A DNA stretch of 64,000 nt from Leptospira sanjuanensis (lineage in GTDB: Bacteria; Spirochaetota; Leptospiria; Leptospirales; Leptospiraceae), in assembly GCF_022267375.1 (NCBI RefSeq), contig NZ_JAIZBH010000001.1, forward strand, positions 248,001-312,000, in the 5' to 3' direction. How positions within the stretch are numbered: position 1 is the first letter of the stretch; each line of letters begins with the position of its first letter. The notes under the pieces were generated by a model. That model saw only the letters and a list, made by a program, of their open reading frames with translations, ran no database searches and was not told the origin of the DNA. The position numbers were made by a program, and so were the translations under genes. Below, one piece after another: positions 39,747 to 53,067 of this stretch.

Positions 39747-39913
39747 CTGAAATTCTTACCTTTGTCGACAGATTACCCGAATTTGAAGAAAAAGCAAGTG
39801 ATTCCCGGATTCGATTCTAAACTGGAATGGGATTCAAAATGCGACAATGAATCGTTGAATCGTTTTTATAAACCTTCTCGGGTTGATTTGTGGATTGTTT
39901 CAGAAAAGAAGAA

Positions 39914-39954
39914 TTTTCCATCCGTATGTGGGAGTTCCTACACGCGGATGGAAA
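39914..39954. repeat. Nested inverted repeat with GGAGTTCC core after the UMF1 gene
   Basis: Outer arms TTTCCATCCG (39915-39924) and CGGATGGAAA (39944-39953) pair perfectly and enclose the near-palindrome TGTGGGAGTTCCTACA (39927-39942). It lies 20 bases beyond the stop of the MFS gene (39974, minus strand), so it may act as its terminator. Confidence 0.65.
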
Positions 39955-39973
39955 GGCGGTTGTCGTTTGTAAA

Positions 39974-41311
39974 TTATGTTTCCTGATATTCCACAGCGGT
40001 TTTGATTCCCCGTTCCTCATCGACTAAAAAGTTGATCAGAAGGGAAATGACAAAGAATACGCAGACGACCAGAAATGAATTTCTGAGATCGAATAAAATC
40101 TGCAATCCTCCGACGGCAACGAGTCCGAACGCTGCCGCTACTTTTCCGGAAAGTCCCCAAAGTCCGAAGAATTCTCCCGATTTGGATTCGGGTGCGAAAA
40201 GACCCACGATCGCACGGCTCGCGGATTGTGTGGCACCGAGACCCGCTCCGGCAAACACGGTTGTTCCCACAAAAACCCATTGCTGCGTGGTCGGAATTCC
40301 GATACCCACCAAGAATGCGGTAAGATCCTTTACCCAGTAGATCAGTAGAAGACAAGCGATCCATAAGAAGAGCGTAATGTTAAAGGTCTTTTTTGCTCCG
40401 ATCTTATCCTGAATGAAACCGAATACGATCGCTCCGACCGCTGCGAAAAGTTGAATCAAAAGAAACATCGCGATTTCGTGTTTTTCTTCCGTTTTTATTT
40501 CCTGCGCTCCATAGATGAACGCGAAGCTGATTACGATCCCGAGCGCGGCCATCGCAAAGAACAGCGAAACGAGATACAATGCCATATCCCGGAATTTGTG
40601 GATTTCCCTCATCGTGGAAGTGACTCGCTCGATTCCGATTTTGAGATAGGAAAGCCCTTCGGGTTTTTCTTTTCCGTCGGTGTATTCTCTTAAAAGAAGA
40701 AAGGTCGGAATTCCGGCGAACAAAAAGAAGAACGCCGTATACGGTCCCACCATACGGAGACTATCGAAATTCTCCAGTGTCTTTGGACCGAGCGTGTTGA
40801 CTAACGCAACCGCCGCGATTCCTCCGAAGTAACCGATTCCCCAGGCGTAACCGGAAATTTTTCCCAAATCTTCTTTCGGTCCGAGATACGGAAGAAAGCT
40901 GGATGCGAAGTTTTCCCCCGAGGCGAAAAAGAAGTTCGAAAAGATGATGAGAATGAATGCGAGGAGATATTGTCCCGGAGCGATTACGAACCAAAGTGCG
41001 CCCGTGGAAATGATACAAAAGACATAACTATAAAATAGGAACTGTTTCTTCCGAGCGGAATAATCTGTAATCGCGCCGAAAATCGGTCCCGTTAAAACCA
41101 CGAGCAAATAGGAAATCGCAAGGGCGATCGACCAGAGAAGATTTCCGTATTCGTATGGATTTTCCTGATTGGAAGAGGCAGGGACCACAAGTTGGCTGAA
41201 AACGATTCCGTATGTTACGCTGATAATGACCGTCGTATAGGATGAGTTCGCGAAATCGAACATGCACCACCCGAGAATTTCTCGGAGAGGGGCTCTTTTT
41301 ATATCTTGCAT
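39974..41311 (-). CDS. MFS transporter, UMF1 (Atg22-like) family
   Basis: 445 residues from the ATG at 41311, chosen because AAAAGGAAA lies just before it; the frame opens 22 codons earlier. Twelve membrane segments. The signature ILGWCMFDFANSSYTTVIISVTYG near the N-terminus defines the UMF1/Atg22-like family, and LGATQSASRAIVGLFAPE is a typical second-half motif. Substrate unknown; family members are proposed to export amino acids or other small solutes. No operon partner except the small gene downstream. Confidence 0.86.
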   Translation of the reverse strand: MQDIKRAPLREILGWCMFDFANSSYTTVIISVTYGIVFSQLVVPASSNQENPYEYGNLLWSIALAISYLLVVLTGPIFGAITDYSARKKQFLFYSYVFCIISTGALWFVIAPGQYLLAFILIIFSNFFFASGENFASSFLPYLGPKEDLGKISGYAWGIGYFGGIAAVALVNTLGPKTLENFDSLRMVGPYTAFFFLFAGIPTFLLLREYTDGKEKPEGLSYLKIGIERVTSTMREIHKFRDMALYLVSLFFAMAALGIVISFAFIYGAQEIKTEEKHEIAMFLLIQLFAAVGAIVFGFIQDKIGAKKTFNITLFLWIACLLLIYWVKDLTAFLVGIGIPTTQQWVFVGTTVFAGAGLGATQSASRAIVGLFAPESKSGEFFGLWGLSGKVAAAFGLVAVGGLQILFDLRNSFLVVCVFFVISLLINFLVDEERGIKTAVEYQET

Positions 41312-41472
41312 GGCTTTCCTTTTGGGTTTTTGATCCGAAATTTCAAAAAAGGCTATTTTTCGGAAACCGGATGTCAAATGAAAACCGCAAAAAATTTCTC
41401 TTGCAGAAGATTTTCAGACTCTTTAATCTGATTGGAAAACCGCTTTCTAACTGTCCAATTAAATAGAAGATT

Positions 41473-41700
41473 ATGGATTCCTCTTTTTTCAGTCAAGTCG
41501 ACCTGTGCCAACTGATGCGGCCCCGCAAGGTTTGCGTATGCAATCAGGTTTCGGAAGAAGAGCTCCTAACGTCGATCCGAAACGGGAACGATACCTTGGA
41601 AAAGCTCATGGACGATACGGGCGCTTCCACGGGTTGCGGAACTTGTATGGGATCGGTTCGTAAACTTCTGGCTCGGGAACTGAAAGTTCCGAGAGCATGA
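41473..41700 (+). CDS. BFD-like [2Fe-2S] protein
   Basis: 75 residues. CVCNQVSEEEL and GASTGCGTCMGSVRKLL provide the CxC and CxxC cysteine pairs of the BFD (bacterioferritin-associated ferredoxin) fold. A single-domain copy of the module also seen fused in the nitrate reductase and NirB. Its stop overlaps the start of the RibD-C gene (ATGA), so these are co-translated; an iron release or electron-transfer role is possible but not shown. Confidence 0.88.
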   Translation: MDSSFFSQVDLCQLMRPRKVCVCNQVSEEELLTSIRNGNDTLEKLMDDTGASTGCGTCMGSVRKLLARELKVPRA

Positions 41701-42359
41701 CTTCGATTCCCAACGTAACAATCAATATGGCTATGACTTTGGACGGAAAGGTTTCCCGTCCGGACGGACGTTGGTACGGTCTTTCTTCCCGCAATGATAA
41801 GAAGAGAATGGATGAGATCCGTTCCAAAGCGGACGTTCTGATCTTAGGTAAGAATTCGATTCTCAACGACGACCCCGTGGTTCATCTTAGATATGTCGAG
41901 AATGGAAACGATCCGAGACCTGTGATTCTCCTTCGATCCGGAACCTTGCCCCAAGACAAAAAAGTATTCCGTTTTTCTAATCAACCTCCGTTGATCTTTT
42001 GTTTAAACGGAAACTACTCGGCGATTCGAGATAACCTTTGTTCGGTCGCGGAAATCATCCTTCTTCCCGGAGAAGATTTGAGTCCTCTCGAAGTTCTCAA
42101 ACATTTATACGAGATGGGATATCGCGAAGCGCTTTTGGAAGGAGGTCCTTCCTTGAACGATTCCTTTTTTCGTTTGGATTTGATCTCGAGAATTTACGTC
42201 ACGATCGTTCCGTTTTTAATCGGACAAAACGATCTGCCTTCGATCACCGGCGGTCATAAACAATATTTCGAATTCGATCGTAAAAAATGGGAACTCAAGT
42301 CCCATGATGCGATCGAAAATGAAGTTTTTCTAATGTACGAAAAAATTAAAGAAGTTTAG
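41697..42359 (+). CDS. RibD C-terminal-domain (riboflavin reductase type) protein
   Basis: 220 residues, single RibD_C/DHFR-like fold without the N-terminal deaminase domain. Motifs: VTINMAMTLDGKVSRPDGRWYG at the N-terminus, ADVLILGKNSILNDDPV, ALLEGGPSLNDSFFR, and YVTIVPFLIGQNDLP. It is an NADPH-dependent reductase of a pyrimidine in riboflavin synthesis or of a related substrate. It overlaps the BFD gene and lies 17 bases before the transglycosylase gene. Confidence 0.87.
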   Translation: MTSIPNVTINMAMTLDGKVSRPDGRWYGLSSRNDKKRMDEIRSKADVLILGKNSILNDDPVVHLRYVENGNDPRPVILLRSGTLPQDKKVFRFSNQPPLIFCLNGNYSAIRDNLCSVAEIILLPGEDLSPLEVLKHLYEMGYREALLEGGPSLNDSFFRLDLISRIYVTIVPFLIGQNDLPSITGGHKQYFEFDRKKWELKSHDAIENEVFLMYEKIKEV

Positions 42360-42376
42360 AATTTAGAATCGAGTCC

Positions 42377-43009
<633 letters not shown>

Positions 43010-43031
43010 ATCCTTTTCGATTTTTTGAAAA

Positions 43032-43102
43032 TGTGGGAACTACCGCAAAAGAAGGATAGGACTGTCGCTGAACTCTAAAAAAGAAATGTAGGAACTGCTA
43101 CG
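43032..43102. repeat. Two short GGAACT near-palindromes between mtgA and cytochrome genes
   Basis: TGTGGGAACTACCGCA (43032-43047) and TGTAGGAACTGCTACG (43087-43102) lie 40 bases apart in the spacer between convergent genes and match the short repeat seen elsewhere in this window. Confidence 0.55.
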
Positions 43103-43120
43103 GCAGCCATCGCGATCGCG

Positions 43121-43555
43121 TTAAAATCGCTCGATGCGTTTTACCAAAGCCCGAATCTGATCTTCGGACAATTCGTTTTTGAAGGAAGGCATGGTTTGAT
43201 TCTTTCCATCGCGAATTGTTTTAACGATCCCTTCTCTCATCTTATTTCCTCCGAAAAAGAAACCCATCTTTAATCCAAAGCCGCTTAGTTTACGCGGTTT
43301 CGGCAGGACCGATTCGTTCGGAGTTCCGTCCAGGCCGTGACACGCGGCGCATCTTTGTTCCCATAAAAGATCCGCTTCCTGATCCGTTACTTTGTTATTG
43401 GAGAATTCTTCCGTTCGCGCTTGCGAACTTTGGCACGTGACGATCGGAACCGTTGCGATCATCGTTAGAAAGAATGGAATTATTGATGACAATATCGAAT
43501 CGGAAGAAAGAAGCGAAAGTCGGTGCGTTTTAGAGTTCGGTGTAATTTGTTTCAC
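43121..43555 (-). CDS. Class I c-type cytochrome
   Basis: 144 residues. Heme motif CAACH in WEQRCAACHGLDGTP near residue 73, with a probable distal methionine in QTMPSFKNELSEDQIRALVKRI. The N-terminus has a hydrophobic segment (SSIIPFFLTMIATVPIVTC) that can serve as a signal peptide; the following cysteine (IVTC) may be a lipoprotein site. The start is GTG. A periplasmic or membrane-attached electron carrier; partner unknown. Confidence 0.85.
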   Translation of the reverse strand: MKQITPNSKTHRLSLLSSDSILSSIIPFFLTMIATVPIVTCQSSQARTEEFSNNKVTDQEADLLWEQRCAACHGLDGTPNESVLPKPRKLSGFGLKMGFFFGGNKMREGIVKTIRDGKNQTMPSFKNELSEDQIRALVKRIERF

Positions 43556-43602
43556 GATGATTGTCCGGTTTTTTGTTGAATCAAATCTTCACTCTCAAGG
43601 GA

Positions 43603-44448
43603 TCACGACTCATGGACGATCGTTCCCCATTGTTTGATATGAGTCACAACGAATCGGAGTAGGGTTTCCTGATTCTTTCTTGAATCATCCGTGGGTAAAA
43701 GAGGATCACCGAACTTAATGTTGATTTTGCGGTCCCTGAAAATTCTTCCTAGTTCTTTGATGACTCTTCCGTTTTCCCAAAAGTCGGTACGCAGCGCGAC
43801 CGGGATCAACGGAACCTTTGCCCGCGCGGCGAGTTTGACGGCAATTGAATTGAATTCAGCCGGATTAAAATCCGTGGTTCGGGTGCTTTGCGGAAATACG
43901 ATGATCGACATTCCTTGTTGTAAAAGTTTGGTTCCTTCTTCCAAGACCGCGACTAAGTCTTCCCGCGGATTGGTTCTTCCCACCGAAATCGGATTGCGCG
44001 AGCGCATGATCGGACCGAAAAGATTGCCGCGAGTCAGACTTTCTTTTACGACGAACGTGATGGGTTTGTATCTCGTAACAAAGGTCGGAAGTATGAACGT
44101 TTCCAAAGTGCTCATGTGATTTCCGGCGATCACAACCGGACCTTGCACGCTGAGAATTTTTTCGATTCCTTCCACGTCGATTTTTCCGCCGCAACTTTCG
44201 ATCAGATCTAAAATTCTTGCCGAAGATTCGCACCAACTGGCGTTATCATACAATCCGTCCAAAGCCAAACGTCTGCTTCTAAAAATCTCTTTAAAGTATC
44301 CATAATGAAAGGCGAGATCCGTTTCGCGGAAAATTAAATCCAATACGGATCGTTTTTTATCGAGTGCGGTTTGATAAGAAATCGGAATTTCTTGATCGTA
44401 TTCTAAGGGTTTGCAGAGATCCTTTCTTTGCAGCAGTCTCGTACTCAT
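43603..44448 (-). CDS. plsC: 1-acyl-sn-glycerol-3-phosphate acyltransferase family (PlsC)
   Basis: 281 residues. PlsC motifs in order: AGNHMSTLETFILP (HX4E variant of HX4D), a middle segment LFGPIMRSRNPISVGRTN, VFPQSTRTTDFNPAEFNS (equivalent of FPEGTRS), and VPLIPVALRTDFWENG. No clear membrane helix at the N-terminus. It likely acylates lysophosphatidate or a related lipid. AAAGGA precedes the ATG. Neighbour of the cytochrome gene on the same strand. Confidence 0.88.
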   Translation of the reverse strand: MSTRLLQRKDLCKPLEYDQEIPISYQTALDKKRSVLDLIFRETDLAFHYGYFKEIFRSRRLALDGLYDNASWCESSARILDLIESCGGKIDVEGIEKILSVQGPVVIAGNHMSTLETFILPTFVTRYKPITFVVKESLTRGNLFGPIMRSRNPISVGRTNPREDLVAVLEEGTKLLQQGMSIIVFPQSTRTTDFNPAEFNSIAVKLAARAKVPLIPVALRTDFWENGRVIKELGRIFRDRKINIKFGDPLLPTDDSRKNQETLLRFVVTHIKQWGTIVHES

Positions 44449-44755
44449 TGAGTTTCCTTTCGACGCCGAAGCGTGCGCGCAATTCTATTCGACTTATGGA
44501 CAATGAAACTAAAAATCTTTGTGCGAAAGGAAAAGAGTTTCGTTCAATGTCTTCGTGAATTACAGATTCATTCTTATAGGAGCCGGTCCCGAAACCTTAC
44601 AGCTTCTCTCTTTATCAAAGTACAATAAGCTTTTGGACGCGCTGTAAAGAGTAGGAACCGAATTTTACGGTAGGGTTGCAAAATACGAAGATAAGATTGA
44701 GAAACGGGGATATTGAAAAAAAGGGAAGGTTTAAAGGATTTCGCCGTGATTGACG
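44449..44755. other. Spacer between plsC start and the 5S rRNA region
   Basis: About 300 bases without a credible gene. It contains copy C of the dispersed 77-89 bp repeat and the start of the hairpin at 44756; the rest shows nothing recognisable. Confidence 0.45.
44573..44649 (-). repeat. Dispersed intergenic repeat, copy C (77 bp)
   Basis: On the minus strand it begins CTTTACAGCGCGTCC, contains AAGCTGTAAGGTTTC and GGGACCGG, and ends TCCTATAAG. These align in order with copies A and B (TTTACAGCGTGT..., GCAAGGTT..., GGGACAGG..., TTCTTATG). Orientation is opposite to A and B. Confidence 0.65.
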
Positions 44756-44784
44756 ATCTTACGATTTTGATAAAATCGTAAGAT
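44756..44784 (-). terminator. Strong stem-loop directly after 5S rRNA
   Basis: ATCTTACGATTTT and AAAATCGTAAGAT form a perfect 13-bp stem around a 3-base loop, starting at the 3' end of the 5S gene. There is no run of T after it, so it may act in processing as much as in termination. Confidence 0.65.
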
Positions 44785-44910
<126 letters not shown>

Positions 44911-44980
44911 GGACATTGTTTCGTACTCGTTCGCTTTGTCATTCTTAAATTAAAAGAATGGAGGAATTTTTAAACGGAAT

Positions 44981-46228
44981 TCAAAGATTTTCGAAGCCGA
45001 TTTTTTCCTCGTCCCATTGCATTCTTTCTTGGATCGCAATTTCCGCCGCGAACAGATCCGCAAAACCGGGAGAATCCGGAAGCCAGGGCATGAGATGCCA
45101 AACGCCTAAAAGTTCTTTGTCGCCGGGAAGAACATACGCACTCAATGGAATCGTCTGAAGATTGAAGAGGAACGAAAGTTTTTCGCGCGAATTTTTTTCC
45201 AAGTCCTTCAACGAAACGGTAAGAACGCTTTGATCGCCGGGAAGTCGATTGGCTCTTACATGACGCACAACGTGTTTCGGAAAGAAACGCTCCAAGTATA
45301 AAAAGTGCGACAAAATCGGCAGCGTAGTTCCGTATCGGATGCGTAAACCGGAGGAATTCACGATCAGTTCCAAACTTCTCGTCATTACGAAAACGAGCGC
45401 TAAAGTAAAAATTCCCAAAAACAAAACGGAGAAGGGAATCATAAAGAATAAGAAGATCGGATCGGAGTTGATCGGAAAGAAAACCGCTCCCCATCCTCCG
45501 TAGAAAATTCCGATTACAAGAAAAATCGTAAACTTTTCGCGAGCGGTTCGACGTTTTACAAGTTCGATTCCGGTTCCGTTTTCATTCGTAATCAACTTTA
45601 GAAATTTTGAATCCGGTTTTTGAGTTTCAAATCTTGTTTGAAATCGGGAGCCTTCGTTCGTTTTCAGATTTTGCTCCGAATCGTCCGAGATCGGAAGGGG
45701 AAACAAGGACCTGAACAAAATTAAATCCTTTTTCAATTCTTCGATTATTGAATACGTTTCTAAAAGATAATAAGCTCCGTCCGATTTTAAGAGAAACAAA
45801 TCCCAGTATTTTCTTCTGCCGCTTCCCGAGGAGGAAGTTCCTTGTGAGGATTCCAGTCTTTTTTTGATCTTATAAGCGATGAACTCTCCCAAATCGATCG
45901 TTACCGTCGATCGATCTGTTTCCGAAATCGAATACGTTCCTTTGGAAATATCGATTTCTTCCGTTAGCATCGAATCTTTGGTTTTTCGATAGGTTCGGAT
46001 CGATGAAAACAGAAGATAGGAAAAGGAAAAACAAAAAAATACTATAAAACTCGGCGTAGCGTATTCTCCCTTTTCGAATTGTAAAGCCGCGTATCCGACG
46101 GCTCCGATGGAAAAGAAAAACACGAAGATCGATAGAAAAAGCATCATACATCCGATTAGGCCATTGAATCGATAAGGATTGCCGGAGTTTTTTAGGGCGC
46201 GCGACGTTTCGAAATTCCAGGATGACAA
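44981..46228 (-). CDS. Membrane protein of unknown function
   Basis: 415 residues. Two membrane helices near the N-terminus (GCMMLFLSIFVFFFSIGAVG and FIVFFCFSFSYLLFSSI), a soluble segment of about 140 residues, another pair of helices (FTIFLVIGIFYGGWGAVFF and PIFLFFMIPFSVLFLGIFT) and a soluble C-terminus with a PH-like beta pattern (SLELIVNSSGLRIRYG). The opening codon is TTG, so the start is uncertain. I do not recognise the family. It lies between the 5S gene and ppnP. Confidence 0.72.
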   Translation of the reverse strand: MSSWNFETSRALKNSGNPYRFNGLIGCMMLFLSIFVFFFSIGAVGYAALQFEKGEYATPSFIVFFCFSFSYLLFSSIRTYRKTKDSMLTEEIDISKGTYSISETDRSTVTIDLGEFIAYKIKKRLESSQGTSSSGSGRRKYWDLFLLKSDGAYYLLETYSIIEELKKDLILFRSLFPLPISDDSEQNLKTNEGSRFQTRFETQKPDSKFLKLITNENGTGIELVKRRTAREKFTIFLVIGIFYGGWGAVFFPINSDPIFLFFMIPFSVLFLGIFTLALVFVMTRSLELIVNSSGLRIRYGTTLPILSHFLYLERFFPKHVVRHVRANRLPGDQSVLTVSLKDLEKNSREKLSFLFNLQTIPLSAYVLPGDKELLGVWHLMPWLPDSPGFADLFAAEIAIQERMQWDEEKIGFENL

Positions 46229-46585
46229 AGGGTGCCTCGTATTTTTAGAAATTTATAATATACGGATTCGTTTCCGATTTGAAAAACTTTCGTCCGAAAA
46301 GCCGATCGAATCGATCAGGCAATCTCGAACGGCTCGGTCCCCCATGCAAAAAATTCTTCCGATATAATGATTCGGTTTTTGACACGCTATAAATTATTTC
46401 TTTTCGGAACTCGTCAAGCCGTAAAACCGTTCTTTTTGTTTCGGATTTTTCATCGGAAACGTTGATTCTTGCCTTTTAAAAGTTGTAGCCTTCCCGGTTT
46501 CCTTTGGAAGCCTTGCAGAAAGGGCTTTTTAAAAGCTTCGACTCGTTTTTAAAACGAAATTCTTTGTGAAGATCATGGAGGCTGC
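46229..46585. other. Spacer between membrane protein gene and ppnP
   Basis: 357 bases without an ORF. It contains a degraded copy of the dispersed repeat (46331-46393) and, nearer ppnP, two stretches TTTTAAAAG about 60 bases apart, likely part of the ppnP promoter region. Confidence 0.4.
46331..46393 (-). repeat. Dispersed intergenic repeat, degraded copy D
   Basis: On the minus strand TTTATAGCGTGTCAAAAACC matches the left end of copies A-C, and GGGGGACCGAGCC further on corresponds to GGGACCGGCTCC of copy C. The middle is diverged and the right end is not clear. Confidence 0.45.
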
Positions 46586-46900
46586 ATGGCGCAGTTTGAA
46601 AACGTTACCGTAATTAAAAAAGCGAATGTTTACTACGATGGAAAAGTTACGAGCAGAACCGTTCTATTTCCGAACGGGAGTAAAAAAACTCTCGGTATTC
46701 TTATGCCGGGTGAATATGATTTTGGAACCGATGAAAAGGAAATTATGGAAATCCTGGACGGGGAAATGCTCGTGAAACTTCCGGGACAGGATTCTTGGAA
46801 AGAAATCAAAGGCGGTCAATCCTTCGAGGTTCCCGCAAAATCCAGATTCCAAATGGACGTCAAAAAAATCAGCGATTATTGCTGCTCTTACATCGCGTAA
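46586..46900 (+). CDS. ppnP: Pyrimidine/purine nucleoside phosphorylase PpnP family
   Basis: 104 residues, a small cupin. [51 protein letters not shown] and [16 protein letters not shown] match the YaiE/DUF1255 (PpnP) family along its whole length. The E. coli homologue phosphorolyses several nucleosides. GGAGG lies just before the ATG. Confidence 0.92.
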   Translation: MAQFENVTVIKKANVYYDGKVTSRTVLFPNGSKKTLGILMPGEYDFGTDEKEIMEILDGEMLVKLPGQDSWKEIKGGQSFEVPAKSRFQMDVKKISDYCCSYIA

Positions 46901-46958
46901 AGGACCGTTTCCGTTTATAAGAATTTTTGCATGGATGAAATTCTATAAACCGACTCTT

Positions 46959-46992
46959 GACAAGGATCTTGAATTTGAATCAAGGCCTTGTC
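46959..46992. terminator. Two-part hairpin between ppnP and the DUF3147 gene
   Basis: GACAAGG and CCTTGTC form the outer stem; inside it CTTGA pairs with TCAAG around a 7-base loop. It separates two convergent genes and may serve both. There is no T-run. Confidence 0.5.
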
Positions 46993-47035
46993 GAATTTCG
47001 ACAAGATGAACGTCGTCGATTCGGTTTATCAAAAT

Positions 47036-47383
47036 TTATAATAGATCGATTTTGAATTTCCTTCCGATCCATACCGTGACCCCAAAAAGCAAAACCGTCA
47101 AAGCGCAGGACAAGAAGAGCGCGATCCAAAAGTTGAATTTTCTGTGCAAGGCAGGAAATACTAAAAACATCGGTAGGGTGGGGAGAACATACCAAAACGT
47201 GTAAAAGGCGTGGTTTTCAATTTTCGCATTCTCTTGATTTTCCAGCTTCAACCAAATGAGAGTGAAGATAGTTATGAAAGGAAGTGAACCGATAAAAGCG
47301 CCTAAACGATCGGATCTTTTCGCCAATTCCGAAATTAAAGTTATAAAAGCGGCGCTTAAAACGTATTTTAAGATAAGAAACAT
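47036..47383 (-). CDS. Small membrane protein, DUF3147 family
   Basis: 115 residues with four membrane helices. The N-terminal pattern LKYVLSAAFITLISELAKRSDRLGAFIGSLP and FWYVLPTLPMFLVFPAL match DUF3147, a family of unknown function. It lies downstream of the gcv operon on the same strand, 80 bases after gcvP, but a functional link is not evident. Confidence 0.78.
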   Translation of the reverse strand: MFLILKYVLSAAFITLISELAKRSDRLGAFIGSLPFITIFTLIWLKLENQENAKIENHAFYTFWYVLPTLPMFLVFPALHRKFNFWIALFLSCALTVLLFGVTVWIGRKFKIDLL

Positions 47384-47463
47384 AAAATCGAACGATTTCC
47401 GTTTAAGGTCGGATTTTGTTTTTAGTCCGTTCTTCTTTCGAAAAACGGACTTCGCTTAACAAA

Positions 47464-50358
<2,895 letters not shown>

Positions 50359-50397
50359 AATTACCTTCTGCTAAATTCTCTATATTAGACTTTACTG

Positions 50398-50790
<393 letters not shown>

Positions 50791-50808
50791 GATCCGTTGT
50801 TTCCTGAT

Positions 50809-51924
<1,116 letters not shown>

Positions 51925-52285
51925 AAAGCTTTCCGGGTACCAATTTTTACTAGTTCCGTATAGGGACAAATGGATTTTTGGGTAAATTTTTACCAATTCG
52001 CGGCCGAAGGCGGGAAGGAACGGGATTTTAAGCGGAACCTGCCGGAAAAACCACCCGTATTGATTGGAGCGAACTTTCCGATTCTCCGCTGTTGCGAATG
52101 AAAGGAAAGGCGCTTTTCTATCCTTCCGATCTCGGAATCAAGACATGATATGCGGAAAAAATTGATAAAACTATATTAGAGAATTAGTTTTTTTTAATAT
52201 TGCTTAATATTGAAATTTCACGTTCGAACCTTGAGTTTGGAATTAAATGATTGTCTTTTTCTGCGGATCTTCGATGGTTTCCGTT
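51925..52285. other. Divergent spacer between gcvT and a small lipoprotein gene
   Basis: 361 bases. I looked for a glycine riboswitch on the minus strand before gcvT and did not find the conserved core. There is a dyad GGTAAATTTTTACC at 51981-51994. The side next to the lipoprotein is AT-rich (AATATTGCTTAATATT), likely its promoter. Confidence 0.4.
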
Positions 52286-52588
52286 ATGAAAAAAATCCGT
52301 ATTGTTGCGTTAGTAATCGTTTCCGTCCTTTTCGTTTTACAGTGTTCCGAAATATCTCCTCGTCAAAAATGTTACGAAGATAATTATTGCAAATCCGCCG
52401 AATCGGATTGTATCGCCGGTTCTTTGTTGATTTCATCCTTGCTTGCAAATAATTCAAGCGGCTCCGGTTCGAGCTCATCAAGTGCAAGTTCATCGAATTC
52501 TTTTTTGAGTTTTTTATTTAGCCCGATTACCTGCATTGGCGCTAAAGCGTCTTGTGAAGCGGATTGCGACAAGAAACACGCGTTTTGA
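52286..52588 (+). CDS. Small cysteine-patterned lipoprotein 1
   Basis: 100 residues from the ATG at 52286. Signal peptide MKKIRIVALVIVSVLFVLQC with lipobox-like VLQC. The mature part has a Ser-rich middle (about 30 residues of S, G and N) flanked by cysteines: CYEDNYCKSAESDC near the start and CIGAKASCEADC near the end. It resembles its neighbour at 52805 in this layout, including the Cx6Cx3C end. No function known; probably a disulfide-stabilised surface or periplasmic lipoprotein. Confidence 0.68.
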   Translation: MKKIRIVALVIVSVLFVLQCSEISPRQKCYEDNYCKSAESDCIAGSLLISSLLANNSSGSGSSSSSASSSNSFLSFLFSPITCIGAKASCEADCDKKHAF

Positions 52589-52804
52589 TATTGTTTGAGG
52601 TTCTATTTGTATCGTCTAAAACCGATACGAAACGCAATCGGATCGTAGGCTCAATCGTAATAAGAACGGAAGAAGTTTTTTAGTGAGCGGCACTTGTATG
52701 AATGTGGAAAAATTGCGGCCTCTTTGCGGTTCAGTTTATAACTTAATGCAGAAATGCTAATGTGTTTCATTGATTGAAGATCGGATTTGGGATACAATCG
52801 AATT

Positions 52805-53062
52805 ATGAATAAAATATTGATCCTCAATCTTTGGCTTTTGTGGGTTTCTTCTGCCGTCTCCTGTAACCAAACGACTTCTAAAGAACGTTGTGAAAACACA
52901 TGCAAAGAGCGGTCGCAAATTTGCTTTTCAGCTTTGATCGTAAAAGATTCTTCCGCTCAGGCCTCGAACCAAAGTTCGAATCCGGCAGGGGATGCGATTG
53001 CGAACTGTTCCGTCTTTTACAATTTATGCCAAACCGATTGTAAACTGAAGGATATGTATTGA
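52805..53062 (+). CDS. Small cysteine-patterned lipoprotein 2
   Basis: 85 residues from the ATG at 52805. Signal peptide MNKILILNLWLLWVSSAVSC with the lipidated cysteine at its end. The mature part has CENTCKERSQIC near the start, a Ser/Asn-rich middle, and CSVFYNLCQTDC near the end. Same order and Cx6Cx3C ending as the gene at 52286, so the two are likely paralogues by tandem duplication. Function unknown. Confidence 0.65.
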   Translation: MNKILILNLWLLWVSSAVSCNQTTSKERCENTCKERSQICFSALIVKDSSAQASNQSSNPAGDAIANCSVFYNLCQTDCKLKDMY

Positions 53063-53067
53063 AAGGA

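Noticed and set aside
51925..52150. Possible glycine riboswitch before gcvT
   Set aside because: Glycine riboswitches are common before gcv operons, but I do not see the conserved GGAGAG/CCGAAGG core pair in an aptamer arrangement on the minus strand. A covariance-model search would settle it.
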